Source: Leptoclinus maculatus
Taxonomy: Eukaryota; Chordata; Actinopteri; Perciformes; Stichaeidae
Direction: 5' to 3'
Length of the DNA stretch: 64,000 nucleotides
Assembly: GCA_032191485.1 (NCBI GenBank)
Contig: JAVDOI010000002.1
Span: 3,503,346 to 3,567,345 of the forward strand
Part shown: positions 23,001 to 47,840 of the stretch, in pieces
How the letters are laid out: every line of letters starts with the position of its first letter
Numbering within the stretch: the stretch's first letter is position 1
Translations under genes and position numbers: made by a program
Notes under the pieces: model-generated
What the model saw: the letters and a program-made list of their open reading frames with translations, nothing else
What the model was told of the DNA's origin: nothing
Database searches by the model: none

Positions 23001-24959
23001 TCAGACACAGACACACTCGCTGGCTTTTTTGAGCGGGAAGCGAGTGAGTCTTGACATGGGTCTGGGCTTGTCCTCAGGGACCCTGACCTGAGGGGGGGGC
23101 AGGGTTATTATATGAATAGGAAGCAATATTTTCTTGCCTAACTCCAACTTGACCTGAGGGGGGGGCAGGGTTATTTTAGGAATAGGAGGCAACATTGTCT
23201 TGCCTAACTCCAACTTGACCTGAGGGGGGGGGCTGGTTATTTTAGGAATAGAAAGCAATATTTTCTTGCCTATTAACCCCAACTTGACCTGAGGGGGGGG
23301 GCTGGTTATTTTAGGAATAGGAGGCAACATTGTCTTGCCTAACTCCAACTCGACCTGAGGGGGGGGCCTGGTTATTTTAGGAATAGGAAGCAATATTTTC
23401 TTGCCTAACTCCAACTCGACCTGAGGGGGGGGCAGGGTTATTATAGGAATAGGAAGCAATATTGTCTTGCCTAACTCCAACTTGACCTGAGGGGGGGGCC
23501 TGGTTATTTTAGGAATAGGAAGCAATATTTTCTTGCCTAACTCCAACTTGACCTGAGGGGGGGGGCTGGTTATTTTAGGAATAGAAAGCAATATTTTCTT
23601 GCCTATTAACTCCAACTCGACCTGAGGGGGAGGGCTGGTTATTTTAGGAATAGGAGGCAACATTGTCTTGCCTAACTCCAACTCGACCTGAGGGGGGGGC
23701 TGGGTTATTTTAGGAATAGGAGGCAACATTTTCTTGCTTAACTCCAACTCGGCCTTCCCCAGGTCACACATCAGCTCCTCCTTCTCCTCAATAACCTTCT
23801 TCCGGTTCACTCCGGACGTTCCCTTTTCAGCCGTCTTTCTCTTCAGCTCTTTGATCTCTGAGTTGTTCTCTGCGTTTTCCTGTTCGATCTCTGCGTTTTT
23901 CTGTGACAGAATAGTTCTTACCCTGTCAATGGAGCTGGTATCCAGATTGTTTTTCAATTGTTTACCACTTTGCAGAAGCGAACTGTTGTGATGCAGGTTT
24001 ACTCCGAGTTGTCTTTGGGATTCTTCCCATTGCTTTTTTTCAAGCATCAGAGCATTGACTTTCTTATTTTTTTTCATAATCACCTCTTGACCGGTCACTA
24101 TCTCGTCGTTCTGGAGGTTGAGCCGTTTTTGCTGCCTTGCAACCGTTTCATTGCAGAGCTGCAGCTCTTTTAGCAACTTTTTCGTCTCAGCCTCATCCAA
24201 TTTGTGGGTCAAGTCGGCCTTGGACTCTTTCACGGTCTCGTTTTTGTTTAATCCTAACAGCTGCAACTTCACTTTTTCCAGCTGCTCCTTCACAGAACGG
24301 TTTTCCTGGCCAGCCTTGTCCATCATGTTCTTCTTTTCATCTGCCTCAACTGTTAAGAGTGTGAGTCCCTTCTGCAGATTCTTATTAGTAGCTTTGCTTG
24401 CAGTGAGTTCCTCCTGAGCCTTCAACAAGTTTGTTTTGATCTTATTTCTCTCAGCCTGGACGTCCTCAGCCTGCTTGATCTCTATTCTCAACTTGTCCTC
24501 CAATTTAGCTTTAGCGTCCTTGAGTTGTTCCTCCTTCAGGCTCTGGGACGTCATTGCTTTCTTCTTAAATGAGGTATATTCCTCATTTAAGTCTCTGTAT
24601 TTCTTCTCCAGAGATTTCATTTCTTTCTTTTTTTCCACATATCTAGAATTTAAGCATTTCACATTTTCATCATGCAATGCTTCATATTTCTTCTCTTTGG
24701 CTTTCATCCTTTGCTTTTCCTCTCTCTGCCTTTGCGAACCTTCCTCTCTTAATATTTTCGCGTATTTCTCCTTTAACCTTTGCTGATCCTCCTCTAATTG
24801 TTTCCACTCCTCCTGGAGTGGAAGGAGGGTATCTAAATCTGTTTCCTGGGATTGCTCCATATTGAATTCTGTTATCCGGGATTGCTCCATTGATGTCTGA
24901 TCGTGTACAGTTAATTCTGCACTGTGGCCGTTATGTCTGGTAACTTTATCTGAAGACAT
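23001..24959 (-). CDS. Intronless coiled-coil protein with ten C-terminal Pro-rich repeats, unrecognised
   Basis: A single open frame of 652 codons starts MSSDKVTRHNGHSAEL, with A at -3 of the start codon. Residues of about 45-400 are dense in Lys/Glu/Gln with heptad-like Leu spacing (LEEDQQRLKEKYAKILREE, MKSLEKKYRDLNEEY), so a long coiled coil is expected. Residues of about 405-630 are ten tandem units of 22-23 residues of the type LELGKKILLPIPKITRPPPQ. The tail is short (PRPMSRLTRFPLKKASECVC). I see no signal peptide or membrane helix. The uninterrupted length, codon-preserving repeats and a well-formed upstream promoter argue for a real gene. The lack of introns suggests a retrogene or one large exon, and no AATAAA lies close after the stop. 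The function is unknown; a cytoskeletal or ciliary role is inferred from the promoter. Confidence 0.7.
   Translation of the reverse strand: MSSDKVTRHNGHSAELTVHDQTSMEQSRITEFNMEQSQETDLDTLLPLQEEWKQLEEDQQRLKEKYAKILREEGSQRQREEKQRMKAKEKKYEALHDENVKCLNSRYVEKKKEMKSLEKKYRDLNEEYTSFKKKAMTSQSLKEEQLKDAKAKLEDKLRIEIKQAEDVQAERNKIKTNLLKAQEELTASKATNKNLQKGLTLLTVEADEKKNMMDKAGQENRSVKEQLEKVKLQLLGLNKNETVKESKADLTHKLDEAETKKLLKELQLCNETVARQQKRLNLQNDEIVTGQEVIMKKNKKVNALMLEKKQWEESQRQLGVNLHHNSSLLQSGKQLKNNLDTSSIDRVRTILSQKNAEIEQENAENNSEIKELKRKTAEKGTSGVNRKKVIEEKEELMCDLGKAELELSKKMLPPIPKITQPPPQVELELGKTMLPPIPKITSPPPQVELELIGKKILLSIPKITSPPPQVKLELGKKILLPIPKITRPPPQVKLELGKTILLPIPIITLPPPQVELELGKKILLPIPKITRPPPQVELELGKTMLPPIPKITSPPPQVKLGLIGKKILLSIPKITSPPPQVKLELGKTMLPPIPKITLPPPQVKLELGKKILLPIHIITLPPPQVRVPEDKPRPMSRLTRFPLKKASECVCV
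23084..23752 (-). repeat. Coding minisatellite: ten units of 66-69 bp
   Basis: The tandem array encodes the Pro-rich repeats. Each unit contains a run of seven to nine C on the coding strand (PPP). Run length varies between units but always together with the preceding codon (CTG/AGG with 8 C, AGC with 9 C), so the frame holds throughout. One unit breaks the run with a synonymous T. Units 2-3 and 7-8 are near-identical dimers, which suggests a block duplication. Confidence 0.9.
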
Positions 24960-25240
24960 TATTGATGGTTAGTTCAAGATATGAGGTTTTATCACGAGAG
25001 ACACGGACTATCTATAAGTAAACATCAAAGGCAGTGGTTCATCAAAGGCACCTTTGAAGCGTGACGTCACAGAGCAAAAATAATCAAACTTGAAAGGAAC
25101 TTCGGAACGTGACGTCATCGGCCCCGCCCACCCCAAACAAACCGCCGCAGCTAGGCAACCGTTTTCGTGGCAACGGTGGAACCTACTCGCAACAGCTGAT
25201 CCTCACGTGCAGCGGGAGAGACGCCTGACGTCAACATTAC
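24960..25240 (-). promoter_or_regulatory. CRE/X-box promoter of the coiled-coil gene
   Basis: Within 280 bp upstream of the start codon there are three perfect palindromic CREs (TGACGTCA at 25062-25069, 25110-25117 and 25227-25234). There is also a GC box (ccccgccc, about 25122) and an RFX-type X-box. On the minus strand the X-box reads GTTGCCACGAAAAC (25161-25174), fitting RYYNYY-N1-3-RRNRAC. A second GTTGCC half-site is nearby (about 25154-25159). X-boxes mark ciliary genes, and clustered CREs mark CREM/CREB-driven genes such as those of spermatids. No TATA box is evident. Confidence 0.65.
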
Positions 25241-27409
25241 GTAAATTATTTACCACGAAAAAGTGAGTTTTTTTACTGACTTCCTTTCAGCCGAAAACAT
25301 TTATTTTTTGCAACGAGCCATTACGTCATGAGCTAATTTGCATATTTTCGCAACAAAAATGTGAATATTGCATAAAGCCAAGACTAATGGAGCTGCAGAT
25401 AACCACAGTTGATTTTACGATCATCAATGTTAAAGAGCAGCAGCTTCATCCTCTGAAACAGATGTTTTTACTGCTGCTGATCTGGTGTTACTTCTTTAGG
25501 TTAGTAGGTGTTAGTAATTGTTTTTGGTTTCAACAAGGTAATTCAAAGTGCTTCACATAAAACCATTAAAAGCATCAAAACATAAGGCAAAAGAAAAGGA
25601 GATGCTGTTCTACTATTGCCCATGAGGTGGAGTGTGTAATCTATTTAAAGTGCTGCCCTGTTTAGATCACAACCACCTTTCTAAGACTCGTATCAGCACC
25701 TCATCAACAAGTAGGTCACATGTGTCGATGCGTGGACGCTACTGTCACTTTAAACTCATGTGCCGGCATGTTGGTCAGGTGTGCCGGAGACTCTAAATTG
25801 CTGACGGGTGAATTGGTGACACCAAATGTGCAAATGACATAAGAACAGCGACAGCGGGGACATGAGTGACGCCATTAAACCAGTTTAACAGCAGCGGCTC
25901 ACCAAAACCCGACAGTAACGCGCACTGAGTCAACATATTTGCGAGGCAAAAATACCACCCGCCGCTGTCCGACCTCGTGACTGCATTTGGTGTGTCAACT
26001 CTATTCTTTGTGAACACAACTGAGAGATTATTTTTCAGAAACATTACCCACTTTTATTGTGGGTATTTTTTTTGTGTGCCAGGAATCAATCTCTTTGTGT
26101 AGCTTTAAAAGAAAAGAAAAAAAAAAGGAGAGGTTTATTTTTTGCTTTTCCACCCCATTGTGCCACACCTCTCCCAAAGGTCACGTTCATTGAGCGGCAA
26201 CGTTTTGACTCATCAGCAACACCGATGTCCGCGGGCACTGTGGCTTCATTTCGTTTTGTTTGACACAAGCCATTATTCGTCTGTCGAGTCACAAAAGATG
26301 CGGTTTTGCGTCAGAGGACGGCGGTGAAGGGTGTCTTTCATTCCAGTCTCCATGGAGAACACCTGAACGGCCTGAGTGGCTGAGTCATTAAGCAGGAGTG
26401 GTGGAGTTCTTGAGAACGGCCTGGTATGCACTTGATATGTGTCCCCTGCGGCCCTGGCAACCCTGAACAATAGTGTGATACCTCGGTTTGTTTACATTTC
26501 CAGCATTTTTATGTTAGAGGAAGGTTGGTACGGTCTGAGTCACGTTTCACTATTTTTCACCTGCTGGCACATGTTTTAGTTTGTATAAAAGCAATCTAAA
26601 AGGGGCCATACAATTGTTGGATTTCTCATTTTTTTAACCTTTATTCCTTCATGGAAGTTTCACTGAAGACCCTCTTTTGCAAGGAACGCCCTGATCATAT
26701 GCACACAGCCTGTTCTGAGTGGTTGAGGGTTAAGCACTTTGCCCAAGGGCAACCACAGTGGTGGTAACGAGTGAGGGGGCAAGCTTTCCCCGCCCCATTT
26801 ATCCAGACTTTGCCATTGCCACCTTACGCTTTTTGTTTTTCTAGCTTTAGATAATTAGCTTGTGTTCAATTTTTATTGTGGCTACTCAGAACACATTGTT
26901 CAATTTGACTTTAGTCAGATCCAAATGTGCTGAAGCGATGAACGCGCGATCAGAGAACATACTTTTATGTCAATGCTGTGCCCTGAAGGCAAGCCGCTGT
27001 CATGAGACTCATGAGAGTTTCAAAAGGTATTTGTCTCTTGAGCTGTGTTGATAAAAAAACAAAAACCAGTCCGTCTGCATTCCTTACCACTTCTGTAACC
27101 ACAGTGCGTCAGCCTTGAACTGAAGTCTTTGAATTCCTAAACCCAGAGACCAAAGTCTCCGAATTGTCTGAGATTTTGTAGTTTGTATTCATTGGCCAAC
27201 ACTTCTTGAGAGTAATAATAAACGCAAATTTTTGGCCCAATCATTGCTATCAACAAAAGTGGAGATTGAAATAGATTGTAATGTCCAGTGGGCTGCTGCT
27301 CAGGAGCTACACAATGTGAAGAGCTCTTGATAGACGGCATGCAGAGGTTGGATTGTGTCATACAGTGACATGTCTGCGGATTGTGTAGTATGTAGCATAC
27401 TTTTTTACA

Positions 27410-27850
27410 ATTACAGTATTGGATTGATGTTCACATTCATGGTCCTCAGAGGATGAATCCTACTCACCTTGGTGATCTCCTGAGATTCCTCAAGCGTCAA
27501 CATGGTGTTAGCTATTAGATGAACTGCCATGAAATGTGGTACATTCCTGTTCCCCTGAGGATGAATCGCTATGAATTGAAATTTTTCAATTTGTCCAACA
27601 CTTTGGATTACGACCAAACACCTGCAAAACTAATGGCACTCCCATCAGCCCCAGTTGCACTTTGTGTTTTCAGTGCTAATTCGCTAACGTTAGCATGCTA
27701 ACATGTTAAACTAAGAGCTGTGAACACGGTAGACAAAACACGTGCTAAACATGTTAGCATTGTCATTGATGAAGTTTGTGCGCTGACCGTAGCATTTAGC
27801 TCGAAGCCCTGCTGTGCTTAAGTACAGCCTCACAGAGCCGCTAGCGTGAC
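27410..27850 (+). repeat. Dispersed teleost repeat copy
   Basis: The copy contains 'ggtgatctcctgagattcct', 'aactgccatgaaatgtggta', 'gctaacgttagcatgctaac' and 'aagtacagcctcacagagcc'. These phrases recur, from memory, in a very common fish interspersed repeat. A related piece lies at about 58550-58790. Confidence 0.5.
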
Positions 27851-30149
27851 TGTAATGCCAAAGTTCTCCTTCCGACTGATAATGTTCAAACTTACAGGAA
27901 AAACAAACTGGATTGACTCTGTTTCAAGCAGAAAAAGCTTCATAACACCAGAATTAGAATAAGCTATGTCTGCTAACGCCTTGGGAAACGACCTTCAATT
28001 GAACTTACAATATATTTGATACATTCTGTTCTCAGAGATGAGTTGTTAACAGCAGGTGTAGGTGTCAAAACGGGATAATTAATATATGACACCGGCGCTG
28101 TCAACAATGAAATGCACTCGAGGGGGATGAACCACACCTATTGGCGTCAGAGGGTTCACGTCAGCGGCTTGTGAGGTAAATGGGAAACATGAATGTCTCT
28201 TGTGCCAGTTGTGTCGGTGCTATTGTGAATACAAAATATGTAACTATGACCCCTGTGCGTGCGGTGCATGAGTATACAAAACATCGCTAACATTACACGT
28301 TCGGCCAACTTTCACGTGCGGCTCAGTGGTTCAGTAGTTCTCTGGGTGAGACGAGGACATCTGCACCTTAACTAAATTAGCATTTAGCATTTTAAAATAG
28401 CATTAGCGTTTGATGTCCTTGTTGCATTCGGATGGGATATAGGGGAGCCGTGAAGTTGACCAATCGCAAAATGCTGCGCTCAGTTAAGTTAAGCTTGTTT
28501 TCACTTTCTTGGAAAAGCCAGACTGTGACGTTGTTACCTGAAACCAACACACACACACACACACACTCACACACACACAAAACACTCACTCTAACTTATA
28601 GGCAACCTGGGTCTTATTATATTGTGATTTTCATAGTTTGAAGAGGAAATTTTCAATAAGATTTTAAGCAAGATTCTTAATAAATCCCATATAAATCCAT
28701 AATATTGATCAGCTGGTTAGCATCTTTATTGTATTTCAAACTGCTGCAGCTTGATCATGATCTCCCAGGTATCTGCTGTTATCTTATCAGTGTTAAAGAT
28801 CACTCGAGGGAGCGGTCACATGACGTTTTCTCACTTTAATCCTTCATTCATTTGTCTGTGCTTGTGTTCTTGTATCTCAAGAAGCCGGAGAGCAGAACAT
28901 TCACACTTTTAGTTGATGCCGTCACCTAAAACAACTTTAACTGTGGAAAGGTGCGTTGACACATCCTTTGGGTCAGTCAACAACAAGTCCCCCTTCACTC
29001 AAAAATGTGTTTCGCTCTTTGTTGCTTCACTCGGATGTTTGAGCTCCACCGTGCAGAATGATGTGCAGGGTTTGTTTTCACATTCATCTACCGTGCTTTC
29101 TTTAAATCTCAGTGTAGGACGTGTACCTACAAGCAGGATTTTCCATTCTGAGAATGGACTATTCAGTGAAGGTGGAGACATCTTGTGTCAAGTACAGCGG
29201 TGGAGTTATGAAAGTACTCCATTTACAAAACATAAAGTATAGAAGTATCGGTAATAATATTTACAATTAAATGGAAGTTAGAGCATCTTTAGCTTCTGTA
29301 CTGTGACATGTTATCCAATGAGACTGAATATTTGAGCGGTGTAAAGTTACAAAAGGTATTTAAATCACATCCTTCACATTTGATTGGACCGCTAAAAAGT
29401 GGGCGTGCTTAGAATGTAGCGTGATATGAGGCGACAAAGGACTGTGGCTCCACACACACCTCCCTTATCGCTACAAGTTTCAGATTGATTGATGGATGTT
29501 ATGATGTTATTAGTTGGAATTGGTTGATACTGGCTCACATACGCACACGATCATTTTGTACAAGCATGTATTGGTGTACAGTACGACCGGGGATGTGATC
29601 TAAAAGGGTCAAAGAGGCTTTTTTCATTTCAGCTCGACCCAAAAGCATCAAAAGTAAAAGTACTCATTATGCAGAATGCATGTCAATATATTATGTTGTC
29701 GGGTCATTATCATTGACGCATTTAAGCAAACTTTAATGTTGCACTTCACTGAGTTGGAAGACAATTGAACTGCTTTGTATCAGCTTCTTTTGTATATTTT
29801 AACTGTAATAATACGCTTAATAAGAAGCTACAGCTAGCAGCTTTGAAAATACTTCGGCCTACTTCTAGAAACCACGAAGACTCTTCTTACCGTCTGGATT
29901 AAAAATATTTAGTTTGCTGAATAATAAAAAAAATTGCTACTCTGTTTTTTGTACCAAAACAAAGATGTTAGCCTGCTATCTATCAGGATCTGTGACAGTC
30001 GCAACTTGGGTAACAGGTTAGAAATCATTTTTTATCGGGGCGGTGACGGAATATTGTAACAAATATATCCGGTAAGTTACAGTAAGTGTTTTTAAAAAGA
30101 CCTCATGGCTTTTCCAAAAAATAGAGAAACCAGTGGTTAGCACGTAGCC

Positions 30150-30310
30150 TACCTCTCAACTGGGGCTAGCTGTTTCCAGTCTTTATGCTAAGCTAAGCTA
30201 AATGGCTGCTGCTTGCTGTATTTTTCTGCCATACAAACATGAGGGTGGTATCAATCATCTCATCTAACTCTCGGCAAAAGGGAATAAGACACTTTAGCTT
30301 TGAAACCTGA
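30150..30310 (+). repeat. Dispersed teleost repeat (copy 1 of 2)
   Basis: The sequence 'gctaagctaagctaaatggc tgctgctt' followed by 'acatgagggtggtatcaatc' matches the element in rgl3 intron 2 at about 36380-36640, in the same orientation. Confidence 0.5.
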
Positions 30311-30981
30311 GACGAGACTAGAGTGCTGCAGGAATGAGTCTTAAAACACAGAAACGAGTCAGCAATTTTGCACTTCTGGTTCGCTCGTTTAGATGCCTGA
30401 AATAAGGTCTGTGGTTAACACAAGTTTAAGAGATTATAACATTTTGTTCTACGGCATAAAATACTTCAGTAAATACCACTCTGGCGGTTGCTAACAAGTT
30501 GCTAAATGACAATAAAGAACGTTATCACGCCAGCGGTGGCGAGTAGTTCGTTTATAGGGACGTATCGAGTGAGAGCCACTTTCTGGTCTATTTCATTCCC
30601 CGATCGCCATTGAAGTATAAGTAATATTAATTTATGCATATCAAAGAAAATGACAGCGAAAAGATCAGTAAAGTGCCTCTCGCTCGAAGACATCCGAACC
30701 AGAACAATAGCGGCTCACGCAGTCCGAACAAGGACACAGATATGTTCAACGTTAGCTTTTTACGCCTGGCGATTACATTTATGCTTCAAAGAAATCCAAA
30801 AAGTGTTTATTTGCGAAGATTATCTTGCTGAACAAAAACGTGTGTTTGCCACATGAGTTCATTTTCAACAATAATCCATTGAAGAAGAAAAAATCCCATT
30901 GGCTTTTTGTCGAGGCAACCAGTGCGATGCTAACTTCCTGGTTGGCCCACAAAAATGGCGACACCCACACCAAAACACTCT

Positions 30982-31008
30982 GGCCAAATCCCAATCTCCT
31001 CACTCAAA
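30982..31008. repeat. Terminal fragment of the 31 kb TIR element family
   Basis: It begins with ggccaaatcccaat, the same terminus as the two full copies that follow, then diverges. It is probably the left remnant of an older copy interrupted by the full copies. Confidence 0.5.
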
Positions 31009-31692
31009 GGCCCAATCCCAATGTCGCCCCTTACGGACTCACGGACTTTGAGGCGCGCTCCCGCGAAGTCCGTGAGGGTTTAGGGCTGTCCCACTGTCAA
31101 CTCGTCAAGTGTTTGAGGCTCTCTCGCAGACATGTTGAGCCCTTTATGAACCCTTTCCGTAAGTCAGCATGGTATGCTGGTAATGACCCACAAATCATTG
31201 CAATGTGACGTTAAACACGGGGTAACCAGTGGACACATGGAGACGTTAAAAAAAAGGTAAACAAAGAGGACGGCTCACTGTGTTCAGCCTGTCATAATAC
31301 ATTTACTCAGAAACATTAAGGGTTAAAGATGGAACACAAAATAAACATGAAATCAGAAGATATTTATTTATTTATTCATCAAATATTTGATTTGGTCATT
31401 GAAGCTGTTTTGACAAAAACGAGTGAATAGATTATTTTAAATTACCTCTCATCTTTTGAGGAAAGAGCCTGAAGACGTACAAAGAGTACAAAGTATAAAA
31501 TAAATACACACAATTATACATCATATTTTTTGTCGTTTTCATGGTAACGTGATATGCAAAGTGTTGTCCCGTTCCTATTTATACCATTTCAAGCCCTCAC
31601 AGTCTCTCACACTCACCCACTTACCAGGTGACGTCAGTAAATCCTTGAGGATTCAGGGTTTGAGGGTTTAGGGGGGACATTGGGACTGGGCC
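31009..31692 (+). mobile_element. TIR element copy A (684 bp)
   Basis: The copy runs from ggcccaatcccaatgtc to its reverse-complement form gacattgggactgggcc. It has no coding capacity. Its sequence is the reverse complement of copy B over its whole length, with small differences. It holds aaacattaagggttaaagat and a TTTATTTATTTATT tract. The superfamily cannot be assigned by eye. Confidence 0.8.
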
Positions 31693-31695
31693 TAT

Positions 31696-32403
31696 GGCCA
31701 AATCCCAATGTCCCCCCTAAACCCTAAGCCCTGAACCCTCAAGGACTTAATTGACGTCACCTGGTAAGTGGTTGAGTGTGAGAGACTGTGAGGGCTTGAG
31801 ATGGTGGAAATAGGAATGGGACAGCACTTTGCTGTAACATATCACGTTACCATGAAAACAACAAAAAATATGATGTATTGTGGGTATTTATTTTATACTT
31901 TGTACTCCCTGATTTGAACGTCTTCCAGGCTCTTTCCTCACAAGATGAGAGGTCATTTCATATAATATATTTACTCGTTTTTGTCAAAACAGCTTCAATG
32001 ACAAAATCAAATATTTGATGAATAAATAAATAAATATCCTCTGATTTCATGTTTATTTTTTGTTCCATCTTTAACCCTTAATGTTTCTGAGTAAATGTAT
32101 TACTCCAGGCTGAACACACGTGAGCTGTCCTCTTTGTTTACCTTTTTTTTTTACGTCTCCGTGCGTCCACTGGTAACCCCGTGTTTAACGTCACATTGCA
32201 ATGATTTGTGGGTAATTCCCTTAGGCTAAGTCAGCATACCATGCTGACTTACGGAAAGGGTTCATAAAGGGCTCAAAATGTCTGCGAGAGAGCCCTCAAA
32301 CACTCGATGATTTGACAGTGGGACATCCCTAAACCCTCACGGACTTCGCGGGAGCGCGCCTCAAAGTCCGTGAGTCCGTAAGGGGGGACATTGGGATTTG
32401 GCC
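31696..32403 (-). mobile_element. TIR element copy B (708 bp), inverted relative to copy A
   Basis: Both ends share a perfect 22 bp terminal inverted repeat that begins ggccaaatcccaatgtcc. Only the trinucleotide tat separates it from copy A, so A and B together form a roughly 1.4 kb foldback. No coding frame is present. The flanking trinucleotides are tat and tct, so a short target duplication is possible but unproven. Confidence 0.85.
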
Positions 32404-32497
32404 TCTGTCTCTCACACTCAACCACTCACCAGGTGATGTCAGTGAGTCCCTGAGGGTTCAGGGTTTAAGGCGTTAGGGGGGACGCTGAGACTGGACC
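32404..32497 (+). mobile_element. Partial third copy C of the same TIR element
   Basis: This stretch matches the last roughly 90 bp of copy A: tctctcacactcaaccactc, then accaggtgatgtcagtgagt, then the ctgagactggacc end. It has no 5' part and is probably the right remnant of an older copy into which others inserted. Confidence 0.7.
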
Positions 32498-32504
32498 TGT
32501 CCCG

Positions 32505-32896
32505 CACAAACACACAGCCAGACACACCTCCTCCTCTCACTCCTCCTACAGTCGATCTCTCGGTGCGGAGAGCCGCCTCCCACCATAAAGCCCGGTGAGC
32601 GTCAGTCCGACAGTCAGCAGGAAAGAGCGAGAACGAGTCGGAGCAGTTTAGACCTCGTCTAGTTTCTCGCTCCCTCCACAGGACCCGTCACATGGGAACA
32701 GCCCCGCCACCTTTCTATGCACGCATGAGAATGTAGCGAATACTTTGCAGCAGTCGTCTTTTATGATTGTAATACAGGCGCATCGATGTAGTTCCAAACA
32801 AGATATTTAACCCCCCCAAAAATAAGGTTTTATTATATCAAGATGCAGCCATAAACTCACTGTCTCGCGAGGTGGAAGTTATTTTTTTTCCTTCAG
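32505..32896 (+). promoter_or_regulatory. rgl3: Probable rgl3 promoter and upstream 5' UTR exon
   Basis: This is a relatively GC-rich stretch with a CATAAAG TATA-like element near 32584 and GA/CG-rich sequence resembling a transcribed leader. A good acceptor (ttttttttccttcag) sits at 32896. That suggests an untranslated first exon upstream, spliced to the exon that holds the start codon. The exact start and the donor of that exon are not determined. Confidence 0.4.
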
Positions 32897-32915
32897 TCCA
32901 ACTCTTCCTGTCAAG

Positions 32916-32936
32916 ATGGAAAGCAACGCTCCTTAG
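32916..32936 (+). promoter_or_regulatory. Seven-codon upstream ORF in the rgl3 leader
   Basis: ATG GAA AGC AAC GCT CCT TAG lies 13 bp before the main start codon and in the same leader exon. Its ATG has A at -3, so it could be recognised and reduce or modulate rgl3 translation. Confidence 0.5.
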
Positions 32937-32949
32937 GACACCGGACGAG

Positions 32950-46560
<13,611 letters not shown>

Positions 46561-47840
46561 CACCTCTAGTCTCCAAACCTCGGGAGATGAACGGAGCACA
46601 CGGGACTCTCCTTGAAGAATGGTCTTTATTTGTAATAGTTGTTTTTATAACAAAAGATGGTCCAACTTTCTTCTTTTGGATAAAAAAGAAGGTAAAAAAG
46701 TGACATTTTTAATGGTAAGAGGATGCAAAAGCACTTTATGAAGAAGAACTCTCGCCGTAACAGAAAATGGATGCTTGAAGAAACATCTGGATCAAAAATG
46801 AACCCATTCCTTGACCCCCCCCCTCCCCCCAAAGACATGTTCTCAAATGGTTTTAAGTGCATGGTGCTGCTAGATGTCAACGCGTCCCTGCATCGGTGAC
46901 CTAACATGAACGCTGAGAAATGTCTCCCGACGCAGCTGTGCGCCAATAATAACCTGTGTGGTTTAAAAAAAGGGAACGGTAACGATGAACTCCCGGGGCC
47001 GGTTGTCAGCCACTCTGGAGGCGATGGGTGCGCCGGTGCCGTCTGTGGGGTGCGGGAGGGGGGAGGCGTGTACCCGGGGAGGTTCAGCCCACGGCTACCC
47101 GCATGGCATCGCCGTGATCCTCATCGAGTGAGGCGAGCGGCCCCGACTGGTCGGGTGGCATTCCTGAGTCGGGGTAACCATGGCAGCAGCAGCAGCAGCA
47201 GCCTCTAAAATAAGACAATAACGGTGAACAGAGTTTAGATTATTGTTTTCCTCATGTTTTGTATTTATTTTCACTGTGGTTCATTTTGATTGCACCTTCA
47301 TTTGATTCAGCTTTGATCAGTGAGGTAATCATTTTAGAGATGTCTTGTTTTCTGATGAATTCTGAGGATATTTTAAATATTAATGACAATATTTAACTTT
47401 TTTTTTTTTTTTTACTTAAATTGTATGAAACACATTTGGTTCAGACGTGTGAACCCTGGATGTAGCTGCTGCTTAAATGGCTTAAAGTTTCGATGTAATC
47501 ATTTCAATGACTCACGATTTCAAGACAGTTGGCGCTCCAGGGACTCTTTGCGAAGAGGAGGAGTTGCACATTGTACAGACACACTTGGTAAAATCACAAG
47601 TTTTATTCCTCTGAACGTCCCCCTCGGAGCGTCAGGAGCCTTGCTCAAGGGCATAGAGGGAAGAAACGGAGGTCTCATTGACCTCCTCTACCTACGCTCT
47701 CCATACAGATCTGGGACTTTGAAAGTAAAACCTGTCTCTAATTAAAAAACGCTTATTTTCGCTCCAGGTATTAAGCGTCACAGTTGTAAAACAAAAGAGA
47801 AATAATTGGTTTAATAAACAATTTTTCAGTCCTATTTGTC
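46561..47840 (+). other. rgl3: rgl3 3' UTR and flank
   Basis: No further coding exon is seen after the TAG at 46558. A consensus AATAAA at 47813-47818 could end the transcript, though a nearer non-consensus signal is possible. A 'cttgctcaagggca' repeat-like phrase near 47640 suggests that some of this is repeat. Confidence 0.4.

Larger units (their letters stand above)
25250..30970. other. Intergenic region with dispersed-repeat fragments
   Basis: No exon is supported on either strand. Visible fragments are an 'aattcaaagtgcttcacata'-type repeat at about 25540-25600, a 'cactttgcccaagggcaacc'-type repeat at about 26730, a longer teleost repeat at 27410-27850, a CA array at about 28548-28580, and a 'gctaagctaagctaaatggc'-type repeat at about 30150-30310. 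The remainder is featureless by eye. Confidence 0.45.

Noticed and set aside
23084..23752. CRISPR-like regularly spaced repeats
   Set aside because: Units are contiguous 66-69 bp coding repeats with no unique spacers, in a vertebrate genome.
23734..24865. Several + strand frames opposite the coiled-coil gene
   Set aside because: They are Phe/Ser/Leu-rich antisense shadows of Lys/Glu-rich coding sequence.
46906..47208. 100-codon frame in the rgl3 3' UTR
   Set aside because: It has no motif and lies after a well-supported stop codon that completes the Ras-association domain.
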